The position numbers were made by a program, and so were the translations under genes. From the NCBI GenBank assembly GCA_030142905.1, contig JASJOG010000003.1, positions 2,478,001 through 2,542,000 on the forward strand: a stretch of 64,000 nucleotides of DNA, given 5' to 3'. The first letter of the stretch is position 1. Each line of letters starts with the position of its first letter. Below are positions 25,227 to 32,805 of this stretch, piece after piece. The notes beneath the pieces were generated by a model, which was not told the DNA's origin, did not search any database, and saw nothing but the letters and a program-made list of their open reading frames with translations. Source of the DNA: Heliopora coerulea. Its lineage: Eukaryota > Cnidaria > Anthozoa > Scleralcyonacea > Helioporidae.

Positions 25227-27336
25227 TATAATTTTTTTTATTTCAGCTGAATTTTTCAGCCCAAGAGAACCTGCACTTGCTGCTCTCATGGAACATCTGA
25301 AAACAAATGTTGCAATCAAGAAAAGCAAGAACGTCGACATTCTATTTCTTGCTCAAGAGGTAAATGACTTTCACTCCGTAAGTTGACTATTATTACTTCC
25401 AAAGGAAGACGTATGAAGCGGAACGAGTTAAGGCCGTCGCAATTAACTCTTGTCTGTCCGGACATGCAGGTCTTTTATTATTTTCCTGTGTGTAACACTA
25501 AAGGATTTTACTAGCCAAAGGGAGACCTCTGGACAGAAAAGAATTAAACCCTAAATTAATTTTTTAAATGTATATTTGTAAGTAATTTCTGACCGTTGTG
25601 GATAGATCGTCTGGCTGGCATTCAGAAGGTTGCGTTCTCGAGTGCTGTCATTAGCTCAGAATTAAACCGAGTCCTTTGTACAACAAGACAAAATAAAGCC
25701 TTCATTAGTTTCAAACTGCAATCTCAGGAAGCAAATAAATTTTGATAGTTTATGAACAGAAACTTCACGTGGCCCATTAAGTTTCCCCAGTTGTGCAGAC
25801 CTACCGAAACAATTGGACGGACGACTTGACGATTATTTGCAGAATGAAAAATTGAACCTGTATTGAAAGAAAGGACGAACTGAGTAGCAACCTTGTTAAA
25901 AACCACAAAATTCTTTAGAAGTAAGAATGTCTGGCGATTACAGACAGGTAAACAGCTGTAAAGTGGGAAATAAACCCAATCTCCGAACGGATGGAAAATA
26001 TGTCGGGGACTGTCAAACATTGCTAGAATGATTTGCGATCACCATATCATTAGAAAAAAAAACTAGGTTGATCTGAACCCCTTTAATATGCACAACAGTA
26101 TCCATCCATCCATGGGTTCATACCATACCCTACCCACCTATCCATCCATCCATCCATTCACCCACCCCTGCATCTATCCATCCACCTATCCATCGACCAC
26201 TTTCTTTTCGAACCTGTCCACTACTCACTGAAATTAATCTGCTCGCGTATGATGCTTGTTTGCCACTGTTACAGATATGTTGGCGTATGAATGGTGTTCG
26301 TTTTACAAGTTGTAAAAGCGCGAAAGACAGGACATCAATGTCCGTCACGTTGGAACAGTGTTCGATTTTAAAACGAAAACATAACATGGAACCTGATGTA
26401 TTCCATCAAGCCATAGATGCCATGCGAAGGTAGGCTGGGGAATTTTTTTCAGTTTAAAGATGTCTTCATTACATTGATTTTCAAGACGAGCGGGCGAATA
26501 TATGATTTTCAGTAGGGATGCTGTAAGTTTAAGCTTCCTTAATGACATGTCGTTTTTCGAAATCCGCCTCAAGGTGGCCAAGACATAGGGAAGTGGCACA
26601 AGTTCCTTACTTAGATGCAACCCTGACTACCTACAGGAGAAAAGCCAACCAACCGGAATTCTACCAGGGAAGGTGATGGGCGTACTTGTCCTCTCATTGG
26701 TGGAAGAAAACCTGGTCAAAAAACGAAATATGTAATTTCTTTTTCGAAACACCTGTTTGCCATATTTGGATTAGAAAATGCACTTTTAAAGCTTTTTTGG
26801 TGATTTTAAATCAAGAACCAAAAGGTTTTTGATTTTGCCCCTCCTTTTTTTCAGATCCTAGTTACACCTCTACCACAAGGTGCCTGATGTTTTTCATGTT
26901 GGAAATAAGAAATAGCAGCTGCTATTGCAGAACTCTTTCAAATTGTTCAATTAATGTCACAAATCTATAGAGAACTTCGTATAGGTCGAGTTACAAGTTG
27001 AAAATCGCTAAGCAGGAAATAAGTGGAAGATCACTGTTTCTTCTTTAACGTGGAATTCCTTTTCTAGGTGACTACAATAGACGTGCGGACTCCGTATTTT
27101 TACTCTTCTTTTTTACAGAAATGCTGACTAGATCTGGTGGCCTAAAGCACAACCACTTGCTGTGCGCTAATGTTATTTTTTAATTTGATCCATTTTGTAG
27201 TGAAGGGACTCGACGCGAAAACTGTTTTAAAAATGCCGGTATTCGTCGCTACGCCTTTAACTACTGGCAAATGATGGCTCTACCTCGCCTTTATCGACCT
27301 CCCGACGGAACGTATGGAAAAAACATACAAACTTGA
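2115..27336 (+). CDS. INPP4: Inositol polyphosphate 4-phosphatase (INPP4A/B family), 3' part, 20 exons
   Basis: Exons: 2115-2172, 3878-3980, 8631-8759, 8874-8982, 10468-10514, 11336-11390, 13261-13321, 13407-13524, 15830-15882, 16921-17008, 19366-19466, 19577-19645, 21095-21218, 21348-21415, 22277-22323, 22687-22827, 22934-23031, 25247-25359, 26275-26429, 27201-27336. Every junction is GT/AG and every phase matches, giving about 623 residues plus stop. The family removes the D-4 phosphate of PI(3,4)P2 to make PI3P on endosomes and plasma membrane, which dampens PI3K/Akt signalling. Diagnostic parts are [17 protein letters not shown] (CX5R catalytic Cys, about 85 residues from the end), FGDTSLQE, and the C-terminus [20 protein letters not shown]...GTYGK. 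Vertebrate members are a little under 1000 residues, so roughly 350 N-terminal residues, including the C2 domain, should be encoded to the left. Single INPP4 versus A/B identity cannot be decided here. Confidence 0.9.
2600..2785. repeat. Imperfect inverted repeat
   Basis: The segment AAAATGTTAAAAACTTTAAT near 2623-2642 is mirrored near 2740-2758, with imperfect pairing extending outward to about 2600 and 2785. This is a foldback or MITE-like remnant in an INPP4 intron. Confidence 0.4.
2955..3665 (+). mobile_element. Non-LTR retrotransposon, decayed 3' fragment
   Basis: Reverse-transcriptase C-terminal motifs are split between frames. One frame gives [16 protein letters not shown] near 2970-3018. 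The next gives [14 protein letters not shown] from 3012, followed by a degenerate tail to 3380. This is the usual YC-S-W...KLQKRA-R-IT block of Jockey/CR1/L2-type elements after a frameshift. The 3' end near 3640-3660 is a short (AAAGT)n tail. Confidence 0.7.
3878..3980 (+). CDS. INPP4: INPP4 exon
   Basis: Acceptor TTGCCTTCCTAG, donor GTGAGG, phase 0 to 1. Encodes a 34-residue helical segment beginning [12 protein letters not shown] and ending FRHLNQER. Confidence 0.75.
5302..6065. mobile_element. Foldback element with internally repeated arms
   Basis: The ends are CTACACCATTTTTAATTC (left) and GAATTAAAAATGGTGTAG (right). The left arm (5302-5610) and right arm (5815-6065) pair imperfectly over their length, and the centre has a second inverted pair around AAGCTCATGCAA / TTGCATGAGCTT. 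Each arm consists of degenerate tandem units of about 20-24 bases (AAATTCATAAGATGTCAAATC-like). The units translate as repeating SYEFDL, so the ORFs here are not genes. Confidence 0.65.
6066..8204. other. INPP4 intron without recognisable gene
   Basis: No exon with matching phase is needed between 3980 and 8631. ORFs at 6504-6930 and 7590-7901 show no recognisable domain. A GATA/GTGATA-rich stretch near 7915-8040 and an AACAGTAA-rich stretch near 7060-7110 are low-complexity. Confidence 0.4.
8205..8312. repeat. Short palindromic repeat
   Basis: ACAATTATTC near the left edge is mirrored by GAATAATTGT near the right edge. An inner hairpin (AATCCCCGAGA...TCTCGAGGATT) lies at about 8240-8270. 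It looks like a small MITE. Confidence 0.4.
8631..8759 (+). CDS. INPP4: INPP4 exon
   Basis: Acceptor GGTTCATTTAG, donor GTAACA, phase 1 to 1. Encodes [18 protein letters not shown]... then [13 protein letters not shown], a stretch resembling the conserved TNLH-Q-M/L block of INPP4 proteins. Confidence 0.85.
8874..8982 (+). CDS. INPP4: INPP4 exon
   Basis: Acceptor TTCATGCATTTTAG, donor GTACGT, phase 1 to 2. Encodes [14 protein letters not shown] and KGGLRRLL, a conserved family block (YD-V-T-GAP-AH...GGLR-LL). The reading frame continues past the donor for 26 codons, which is read-through into the intron. Confidence 0.88.
9170..9330. repeat. Cluster of TTTCACATGTGAAA-type palindromes
   Basis: Repeated TTTCAC(A/G)(T/A)GTGAAA motifs and their halves fill this stretch. 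Similar words recur near 3800-3815, 10035-10090 and 42965-43200, suggesting one dispersed family. Confidence 0.4.
9498..9562. repeat. Hairpin repeat
   Basis: GGCTTTAAGCCAGATAA and TTATCTGGCTTAAAGCC form perfectly paired arms of 17 bases around a 30-base loop that contains CCCGAGGGGCCGAAGG. Confidence 0.55.
10165..10290 (+). repeat. Dispersed repeat, copy 1
   Basis: The string GGCAGTGTTCAACGACCAG...AACTGCCGAAACTGAAC is shared, with about 80% identity by eye, with 62085-62205 on the same strand. The unit has no coding content and lies in an INPP4 intron. Confidence 0.45.
10468..10514 (+). CDS. INPP4: INPP4 short exon, basic linker
   Basis: Acceptor CCCTTTCCAG, donor GTAGGT. Read with one leading base it gives [15 protein letters not shown] and leaves at phase 1, matching both neighbours. 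Another frame ([16 protein letters not shown]) also looks protein-like, but it would need a weaker donor four bases on and a different upstream junction, so I reject it. Confidence 0.6.
11336..11390 (+). CDS. INPP4: INPP4 exon, helical
   Basis: Acceptor CTTTACCAATTTTAG, donor GTAACT, phase 1 to 2. Encodes [17 protein letters not shown], a predicted helix. Confidence 0.75.
12174..12590. mobile_element. Foldback MITE, full copy
   Basis: Left arm 12174-12376 starts TTTGCTGTTCATTACCAGAA. Right arm 12388-12590 ends with its complement (TTCTGGTAATGAACAGCAAA). The arms are about 200 bases and nearly identical, with a short centre near 12377-12387. Related single arms are at 16370-16590 and 21590-21850, and a terminal piece is at 16835-16866, all within INPP4 introns. 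Confidence 0.65.
12935..13075 (+). repeat. Degenerate trinucleotide tract (TACTGC-rich)
   Basis: Imperfect repeats of CTGCTACTG/CTACTCCTGC without a maintained reading frame. Confidence 0.5.
13261..13321 (+). CDS. INPP4: INPP4 exon
   Basis: Acceptor TTTGTTTGTTCAAG, donor GTACTT, phase 2 to 0. Encodes [20 protein letters not shown] followed by Q. Confidence 0.78.
13407..13524 (+). CDS. INPP4: INPP4 exon
   Basis: Acceptor TTTCTCCCTGTTGCAG, donor GTAAAG, phase 0 to 1. Encodes [20 protein letters not shown] and then a Ser/Pro/Gln linker. The Penelope palindrome begins about 110 bases after this exon. Confidence 0.78.
13600..13632. repeat. (TA)n microsatellite
   Basis: About 16 TA units directly abut the left end of the Penelope palindrome. 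The opposite flank also leads into (TA)n, at 14834. Confidence 0.8.
13680..13705 (-). ncRNA. Hammerhead-like terminal motif (Penelope)
   Basis: On the minus strand: CTGAAGA, A, GGGG-CCGGT-CCCC hairpin, GAAACG. This resembles the CUGANGA/stem II/GAAA core of hammerhead ribozymes described in Penelope elements. One extra base before the stem and no obvious stem III make catalysis unproven. Confidence 0.35.
13771..14208 (-). pseudogene. Penelope-like GIY-YIG endonuclease, 5'-truncated (left arm)
   Basis: About 145 residues. A Cys-rich start ([12 protein letters not shown]) precedes the GIY-YIG nuclease core [18 protein letters not shown], then [10 protein letters not shown], then the C-terminal [19 protein letters not shown]. 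This is the endonuclease module that nicks target DNA for Penelope reverse transcription. The reverse-transcriptase part is missing: the copy begins at the palindrome centre. Confidence 0.82.
14213..14650 (+). pseudogene. Penelope-like GIY-YIG endonuclease, 5'-truncated (right arm)
   Basis: Mirror copy of the left-arm ORF with the same residues from [10 protein letters not shown] to NVMEV. The only differences are the first few codons, which run through the palindrome centre. There is no start codon of its own. The stop is followed by about 140 bases of tail that also match the left arm. Confidence 0.82.
14716..14741 (+). ncRNA. Hammerhead-like terminal motif (Penelope)
   Basis: Mirror copy of the motif in the other arm, 66 bases after the endonuclease stop codon. 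Confidence 0.35.
14834..15061. repeat. (TA)n arrays with a long AT-loop hairpin
   Basis: Arrays lie at 14834-14861, 14934-14985 and 15010-15032. ATATCACAAAAAATTTGTTCTCGAAA (about 14984-15009) is mirrored at about 15033-15060, around the last array. The long IY-rich ORFs here are translations of TA repeats. Confidence 0.75.
15830..15882 (+). CDS. INPP4: INPP4 exon
   Basis: Acceptor TTACTGTTTATAG, donor GTTTGT, phase 1 to 0. Encodes [17 protein letters not shown], a Ser-rich linker. Confidence 0.7.
16370..16590 (+). mobile_element. MITE single arm, copy 2
   Basis: Matches the right arm of the foldback at 12174-12590: AATGTATAGTGTAATGGTGT..., AATGCCCTT(C)GATGCAAATGG, and GTAATGAACAGCAGAAGGTG at its end. 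No left arm is seen. Confidence 0.6.
16835..16866 (+). repeat. MITE terminal piece
   Basis: AGTATATTTTCTGGTAATGA followed by ACAGCAAAAGGTGTAA is the terminal sequence of the same family, about 55 bases before an INPP4 exon. Confidence 0.5.
16921..17008 (+). CDS. INPP4: INPP4 exon
   Basis: Acceptor CACTTTTTATTTGTAG, donor GTAAGA, phase 0 to 1. Encodes [20 protein letters not shown] followed by SREGQEPSD. Confidence 0.8.
17009..17939. other. INPP4 intron, no gene seen
   Basis: No recognisable coding or repeat structure. The Pro/Ser-rich ORF at 17699-17902 has no domain and no splice logic, because adjacent exons already match in phase. Confidence 0.4.
17940..18775 (+). repeat. Degenerate minisatellite, about 21-base unit
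   Basis: Diverged tandem units close to GGTCATACGTATGGTTCCAGT fill about 830 bases. Most keep the CATACGTATG palindrome or a one- to two-base variant, and the TTCCA block. Several overlapping ORFs in all frames are by-products. Confidence 0.6.
18900..19178 (-). pseudogene. Non-LTR reverse transcriptase fragment
   Basis: The translation [20 protein letters not shown], then [21 protein letters not shown], is the RT block 4-5 region of a Jockey/RTE-like element. [13 protein letters not shown] is diagnostic. The YADD catalytic motif is not reached and the fragment ends abruptly on both sides. It lies antisense in an INPP4 intron. Confidence 0.85.
19366..19466 (+). CDS. INPP4: INPP4 exon
   Basis: Acceptor TTTTTTATCTTAAG, donor GTACGT, phase 1 to 0. 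Encodes [20 protein letters not shown] and continues [13 protein letters not shown]. Confidence 0.82.
19577..19645 (+). CDS. INPP4: INPP4 exon
   Basis: Acceptor TTTGTGTTTAG, donor GTAAGT, phase 0 to 0. Encodes [20 protein letters not shown] and SQA. It sits only 110 bases after the preceding exon. Confidence 0.82.
19646..21094. other. INPP4 intron, no gene seen
   Basis: AT-rich sequence with only short anonymous ORFs. Confidence 0.4.
21095..21218 (+). CDS. INPP4: INPP4 exon
   Basis: Acceptor GTTGATCACAG, donor GTAAGT, phase 0 to 1. Encodes [13 protein letters not shown] ... [20 protein letters not shown], matching the family block that ends FE-LLSTYG. Confidence 0.9.
21348..21415 (+). CDS. 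INPP4: INPP4 exon
   Basis: Acceptor CTAAACTTGCAG, donor GTAGAC, phase 1 to 0. Encodes [20 protein letters not shown] and KFK. GDE-(x)-MLEDM is a conserved family string. Confidence 0.9.
21590..21850 (+). mobile_element. MITE arm, copy 3 with insertion
   Basis: Same family as 12174-12590 and ending GGTAATGAACAGCAAAAGGT. About 45 extra bases interrupt it near 21705-21750, with a short repeated piece (AATGAATG). Confidence 0.55.
22277..22323 (+). CDS. INPP4: INPP4 exon
   Basis: Acceptor GTTCTTTTTTAG, donor GTAATA, phase 0 to 2. Encodes [15 protein letters not shown], a short exon between two well-supported ones. Confidence 0.82.
22687..22827 (+). CDS. INPP4: INPP4 exon
   Basis: Acceptor TTTAATCTGCAG, donor GTAACG, phase 2 to 2. 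Encodes [20 protein letters not shown] and then [20 protein letters not shown], matching the conserved LPKELQ-G--I-V-PVLF--GINE--TLAE block. Confidence 0.92.
22934..23031 (+). CDS. INPP4: INPP4 exon
   Basis: Acceptor TAACTATTGTAG, donor GTCAGT, phase 2 to 1. Encodes [20 protein letters not shown] and then [13 protein letters not shown], the conserved FGD-SLQE-IN-ENF segment. Confidence 0.92.
23178..23358. mobile_element. Short foldback, nearly perfect palindrome
   Basis: Arms run from about 23178 and 23358 to a centre at GAGTGAGTTCACTC (about 23262-23275). They contain CGAGACACGTTCTCTGACTA and its complement. It lies about 150 bases past an INPP4 exon. Confidence 0.65.
23360..24940. other. 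INPP4 intron, no gene seen
   Basis: No domain or splice-compatible exon recognised. Two near-duplicate words (ATCGGATCTAAAACACTTGG-like) recur near 24075 and 24868. Confidence 0.35.
24946..25225. repeat. (AT)n cluster with two hairpins
   Basis: TA arrays lie at about 24946-24966, 25055-25069 and 25173-25217. One hairpin (24967-25018) pairs GAAAATATAGAGCGCTC with GAGCGCTCTATATTTTC. A second (about 25107-25173) pairs AAACCATCA..AAGTTCAAT with ATTGAACTT..TGATGGTTT. The cluster ends just before an INPP4 acceptor. Confidence 0.65.
25247..25359 (+). CDS. INPP4: INPP4 exon
   Basis: Acceptor TTTTTTATTTCAG, donor GTAAAT, phase 1 to 0. Encodes [20 protein letters not shown] then [10 protein letters not shown], the segment leading into the catalytic exon. 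An (AT)n array ends about 20 bases before the acceptor. Confidence 0.9.
26100..26196 (+). repeat. (CATC)n-rich microsatellite
   Basis: Imperfect TCCATCCATC repeats about 80 bases before the catalytic exon. The WIGG-repeat ORF on the other strand is a translation artefact. Confidence 0.7.
26275..26429 (+). CDS. INPP4: INPP4 catalytic exon
   Basis: Acceptor GCCACTGTTACAG, donor GTAGGC, phase 0 to 2. Encodes [20 protein letters not shown] and then [21 protein letters not shown] is the CX5R phosphatase loop, with the nucleophile Cys and the phosphate-binding Arg both intact. The enzyme should therefore be active. Confidence 0.95.
27201..27336 (+). CDS. INPP4: INPP4 terminal exon
   Basis: Acceptor TGATCCATTTTGTAG, enters at phase 2 and ends at TGA (27334-27336). 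Encodes [20 protein letters not shown], then [14 protein letters not shown] and GTYGKNIQT. This is the family C-terminus and fixes the 3' end of the coding sequence. Confidence 0.93.
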
Positions 27337-27781
27337 AAAGCGTTATTTTAAACAGAAAAAAAAGTAGCATCTAGTTGTCAAGAAGCTGAAAATCCTACAG
27401 CAGCCTACGAATAATATTGAATTTAGCCTGGGAAAACTAAAAGATGACCTATAATTAATTTAAATGTAGAATTTAATCTTGTGCAATTGTGCGAAATTTT
27501 GTGCGAAAAATTCCTTGAAATATTTTTGACATTATGTCTGCCAGTAATTCATTTTTAAGTAAACATTTGGTGTATATCGAATTTTTAGGCCTGGGGTTGG
27601 AGACCCAAAAGAAAATTGTCAAAAAGAATCGCAATGCAATAACTTTGCAAGTGCTGCGCAGGTCAAGTGCATAAGTTGCTAAACTGACGTACCGAAGACA
27701 TTTAAAAACCTTGACCAGTCGACAACTTCAAAAAATATAAGAGAAAGCAAATTCCGAAAAAGAAGGCCATCTTTTAACTTA
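27337..27781 (+). other. INPP4: INPP4 3' untranslated region (inferred)
   Basis: No AATAAA occurs in the first 500 bases after the stop. Only AATAAT near 27411 or the hexamer inside the following foldback could serve as a signal. Confidence 0.35.
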
Positions 27782-27923
27782 AGATTTAAGTTAACGAAAG
27801 ATGAAAACTGTGAAATGGTGATATTTCGATTTTATTGTAAAATCATCTTCAGACCAAGATGATTTTGCAATAAAATCGAAATATCACCATTTCACAGTTT
27901 TCATCTTTCGTTAACTTAAATCT
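27782..27923. mobile_element. Small foldback carrying AATAAA and a CTGAAGA...GAAA motif
   Basis: The arms 27782-27850 and 27855-27923 are nearly perfect complements. The minus strand of the left arm reads CTGAAGAT-GATTTTA-CAA-TAAAATC-GAAAT, the same layout as the Penelope terminal hairpins. The plus strand of the right arm has AATAAA at 27869-27874. Confidence 0.65.
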
Positions 27924-30590
27924 GAAGACGTTTAAGTTTGGAAAAGAAATAATGAAACACAAAAACGTGAATTTCAACTCATTACCGATGGTGAAATTAT
28001 AACGTCATATCAATTAAAGTTTGTTCTTTAATCTAAAGTTCCAAAATTTGAACATTACAGAAGGAAACTGTTTCGGTTTGCGTTCTTATTTACTTTTTAA
28101 AACGATTCAGATCAACAAAATCCTATGCTTTTATTGATATCTTACACTTTTATTTCTTACTTTTGAAAAAAGAAAACTTTTACTGAGGGGTTTCATAGTG
28201 TCTCAGATTCTCAGTGGAGAGTTCATTGTCAGGATCGTGATGATACCTTGATTTTCAAGCCGAACTGTCGTCTTATGTCGTTCACATGGCTGTGAAGCTT
28301 TGTTTTAGTGAAGTTTATGCTTCACTAAAATTTTATGCTAAAATCATAAATTTACTCATATATCTATAGCCAGTGGTGCAATGGGGACGGGGCTGGGGGT
28401 ACACCTTGCATTGCTACAATAATTGTTACCATTTCGAATATAATTTCACACGTCCAGTACTGGCTGGTCTTATTTTCGGAAGGGCTTGGCTTTCATTCCT
28501 TTTATAGTTTTCAGCCAGACTGGTCCTTTGCCATACGAGGTTTTCCAGGCCTGTCATTAGACTGTTGAATTTTGATACCACTGTGACCTTGTCCTATATG
28601 TCGACCAATTGCAATTCGTGCTGTGATCTATACATGCTTTGCAAAGCTGAAAAGTTCGTTGCCGAAGTGTAGACTTCAGCGGTTTCGTAATGAATGACAG
28701 AATGGTCATCTCTAGCTTTACGAATTGGCGTAGCAGATCTTCAAGATGACATCATTCAGGTTTCGAATGCCAAGTTCATTCAAACTTGTAGTAGTTGTTA
28801 ACTTGTAATAATTTATTCCTGGTACCATATCACTCCGTCCTTGTTGGCCTGTGGAGCTGGCGTTCCACGGGTAGGGAAATCAACTTTTCTTCAAGGCTCG
28901 CTGGACCCCTGCTCTGCAAACTCCATTCTACTTGTTAATGTTACACGCCCCTTATGGAAATCAACATTTATTGTTGTCGAGGCTAGCATGTCTAAATAAA
29001 GTATTAAAGTTTAAAGGATGGAAATTGAAAAAGGTAGCAGATTTTCACGCGTCCGTTGTAAACACGGTTAATTTCCATTCGAACAACAGCCCTCTTCTAT
29101 GTAGAAATAGAGCTGTCTTTCGTTATCCTTATGCCAAACGTGGTATGAAATTTCTCCAGCCACATAATATCTCCAGGTTTGGCTTTATGCTGAATGAACA
29201 ACTTCACTTCACTTCAATATATTTGGTATTGGCAATATTACATGTACACCTCTTTCTCTGAGACCATAGCTCAGTGAAGATGAATTCTTTTGAAATAGTT
29301 CGGAGAGATAGGTGGTGCCAAACCATTCAAAACATTTTACACAACCGATTTATGTTTCATATGTCTGCAAGCAAGGATATCCCATTCAAGTTCTTCTGTA
29401 ATAATTTGTGATCCAGTGTCACTACGGTAATGATGTGACATGTGATCACATGTCATGAAAACGAGGCCGGTAGAGAAGCAGCATAGATACTGAAAGATAT
29501 AATAAAGAAAGCAAAATACATGTCTGCAGATAGTGAACATTACAACTACCTACTTGATAACAACACGACCAGCCTTACCTTGTCCCCCTCGCCCACCGTG
29601 TGAATAGCGGTGCGAAGGTACTAATCTCGACGCACGTAGAGTCCATATACAAGCGAGGTGACAAAGGAACCAAATTTCGCTGCGCGTATCAATGTTTATG
29701 GGGTATATACGTGGATTCCGATAGGATTCCGCGGTTCATTTTACTATTACGTCCGCAAACGCAGGGATAGGTTTGTAATTGACCAAGGAATGAGGTCCAG
29801 GTTGAAGGATACAGGTTTCCATTTTTACTCTTGTATGGACCTTGACGAAGTTGTTTACATCATTTGAAGACTGAGACTAGAAGCACTGAGCCAGCATAGA
29901 AAGGTTTCTACAACTTTTTATTGGCTAAATACGAAAGCAAGCACTAAATGGAAGAAAAATCGGTGCTTGTCACTTTATGAGGTTACCTTTGAGGCTAAAT
30001 TAAACTGGACCTTTCGTGACTTGGATGTTGAAAGAGCAGTTTGCCCAAGTAATTAATTTTCACAGCGACACTTCGACTTGGTTCATTCTAATGAATATCT
30101 TCAATAGACAGTTCTGAAACTCGAACTGGCACTTGTTGGCACCTGAACGTTATACATCACCTGTCGCTGTTGTATAATGAATGCTGGTTTGTATGAACCG
30201 AGACTTCGGGTACGCTGAGTCGAGAAGCCTTGAAATACAGACTTAGCGTACAAAATGCTTGGTTAACCTTCGTTGCATACAGACCTGAGTTCCGTGCAGC
30301 TTTCGAAGACAGCTTGTCGATTTCATTATTCCCCATTGATCGGAAAGCGTTCATTGTCAGTTACTTCAGCAGTGGGATAAAGTGCTCGACACCCTCACGA
30401 CTTGTCTAGGCCGCGAAGAATTTTTGATCCCCTCTCCTTTCCACAGAACGATTTATGCGTCTCTTCTGGATTATTTCTCAATAAAACGCCGCCCCACTGA
30501 AGACTTCGGAATTCATCTCTGGCTTGGAAACCAAAATGCAAGGCTAACCACCACAAGTCAGTACGTTGCAAAGCTACTGGATTCCTTCGG
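27924..30590. other. Intergenic region between convergent genes
   Basis: Lies between the INPP4 3' end and the FANCB 3' end. ORFs at 28932-29261, 29658-29867 and 30157-30354 have no recognisable domain. No tRNA or repeat could be defined with confidence. Confidence 0.35.
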
Positions 30591-30676
30591 CGAAAAAATT
30601 GTCTACTTACGACTGTTTCAGGATCATTTATCAAACCAAAATAATGACCCTGAAACAGTCGAAATATCGCCGCATA
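30591..30676. repeat. Hairpin
   Basis: CGACTGTTTCAGGATCATTT pairs with AATGACCCTGAAACAGTCG, and an outer CGGCGA pairs with TCGCCG. Confidence 0.55.
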
Positions 30677-30729
30677 CATTTTTGTCTAGCCGGATATATA
30701 AATAGGATACTGCGTAGATAGTGTTAAAT

Positions 30730-31480
30730 AACGTAAAAAGTTCAAAGGTTGGTAACAGCCGTGACTGATTGCAAAGGATTCTGACGTTTCGAGGAAAGGT
30801 CCTCCTTCGTAGTGTGAAACTTGTTCTGAAACAGGAATAGCAACTACCGGTAGACTAGCTTTTATACGAAAAGGAGTCATGTGACAAAAAGTTAACCAAA
30901 GAAATGTAAGAAAAACAAACACATGAACGACTAGATAACAGGGAAGTCATTTGCTATTTTTGACCACGACCAGCAAACCAGCATAGGGTGAAACCTCCAG
31001 AGACCTTAGGGGGAATAGAAATATGTATGCGGTGAAATAAATACAAAAACAAGGGAAACCAGTGCAAAAATTGTTGTTTTTATCCGCCATGGTAGACAAA
31101 AACCAAAACAATGCATGGGGGATAAAAACATAAATTGTGCATTAGTTTCCCTTGTTTTGTCTCTATTTTTCCCATACATATTTCTATTCCTTTAGGATCT
31201 CTGGTGGTTTCACCCAATACCGGTTTACTAATCGTCGTTTAAAATAGCAACCGACTTCCCTGTCGTTTCCTAGTCGTTCATTTGTTTGAGTTTGTTTCTC
31301 ACATTTGATTGCCATCTACTTGTCACATGACTCCTTTTCGTACAAAACCTAGTCTACCGGTAGTTGCTATTCCTGTTTCAGAACGCGTTTCACTCTATGA
31401 CAAAGGGCCTTTGCTCAAAAAGTTAATATTCTTTGCGATTAGTCACGGCAGTTACCAGTCTGACCTTTTTACATTTTTGT
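30730..31480. mobile_element. Foldback element, about 750 bases
   Basis: Left arm (about 30730-31095) and right arm (about 31110-31480) are inverted copies. Shared landmarks are GTCACGGC(T/A)GTTACCA, CTACCGGTAGTTGCTATTCC and AACAAGGGAAAC. The two ORFs (30686-30922 minus and 31309-31554 plus) share PSLPVVAIPVSE only because the arms are copies. Confidence 0.65.
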
Positions 31481-32532
31481 CCGTTCGTTTTTACTTGAAT
31501 CACAAGCTTAAAATTACATTTTTTGCGAATCTGCTTTATTTTGTATTTTTTTAAACTGTCGGCCGGTTGTGTTTTCAGGAGTAGAATGCATGGGGACGTT
31601 TTGGAGCTATTTAGGAAATCTTAGGTTTGCCCACGTGACTGTTTGATGCCGTCTTCGCTACTCCGTCACCGCTGGGGCAGCTCTCCGCCCTGTGAGAGAT
31701 GTCATTGATTAGAATACGTTCACTAGAAATTCTACTTGATATTAACAATTTATAAAAAACCCCAAAGTTTACCTGAATAAAACTGTAGCTACAATTCTTC
31801 TTTCCACTACAATTTGCAAATTTTATTCTATCGTGTACAGCTTAGATCACGACAAACTCTTTTTGTCTTCTCGTTCGGTTTCTTTTTCTTCTACTTTCAT
31901 ACATTCTGCATACGTTTCATCACAAGTTATCACAGCAAAGAAGTCTAGTAGTTTCTTCGGAAAATTACTAAATTTTGTCTCCGAGCAACAACGTTTTTTG
32001 TTCACATGTTTCTGGCTACTTTAGAGGCCAGTCTTCCACAATTTGTTGAAATTTTCCTAAAATTTGGACGTTTGTTGTAATTGTGAGGAGAAACGAACTT
32101 TTGAATGATTGTTCAGTTGGCTTTTTTTACTATCATTAAAATTTAATGTTTTTCAACGTTAAAAAAATTGTTCGATAGTATTTTTTTGAAAACGTGCCAC
32201 TCAAAGCATTAAGGAGATATCTCCAGGTACAAGAAATTTCACAAAGTTTGACCAAAGGAAAGTTGAGAAATTGTGTGCAATTTTTTAGGCTTGCTGACGG
32301 AATAAAATTTTCGCAAAAGAATTCAACCTGCTCTTTGCTGGTGCGTGGATCAGCGTACTGCCCACCTACATGGGGTCCCTTCACTGGAAGACAAGCTTTC
32401 CACCCAGGCCACCTCAGGATTTTTCACGCTAATTTAATGTTTCCGACGTTTTAGTTTAATATAAGCAACTACTGTAGTGTCTTCCCGGACGTAAAACCCG
32501 AGGGAGCCACCTCAAATCGTTTGATAGCATGA
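31481..32532. other. Intergenic, no gene seen
   Basis: Short anonymous ORFs only. Confidence 0.35.
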
Positions 32533-32805
32533 GTAAGATGATAGATGAACGTTCGTTAAGCTGTATCCTCAGAAAAACGATTTCTGAGCCCCAGACGGGG
32601 ATCGAACCCGTAACCTTCTGATAACCGGTGAGACGCTCTAACCATTGAACTAACTTGCACCTTAGCTCACCATCTGAGTCTTGGGAGCTCAATGGTTACA
32701 GCGTCTCACCGGTCATCAGAAGGTTGCGGGCTAGATCCGGTCTTGGGCTCAGAAATCGTTTTTCTGAGGATAGAGCTTGACGAACGTTCATTTATCATCT
32801 TAAGA
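32533..32805. mobile_element. Inverted pair of tRNA-derived SINEs
   Basis: Minus copy (32533-32665) carries an A-box-like AGTTCAATGGTTAGAGCG and a B-box GGTTCGATCCC (about 32599-32609). The plus copy (32676-32805) is its inverted, more decayed partner: its B-box reads GCTAGATCC. Both end with CAGAAA(T)CGTTTTTCTGAGGATA. A third copy is at 37380-37497. Confidence 0.65.

Noticed and set aside
32545..32660. Functional tRNA gene on the minus strand
   Set aside because: A and B boxes are present, but the acceptor ends do not pair and a decayed inverted copy lies beside it; it is a SINE.
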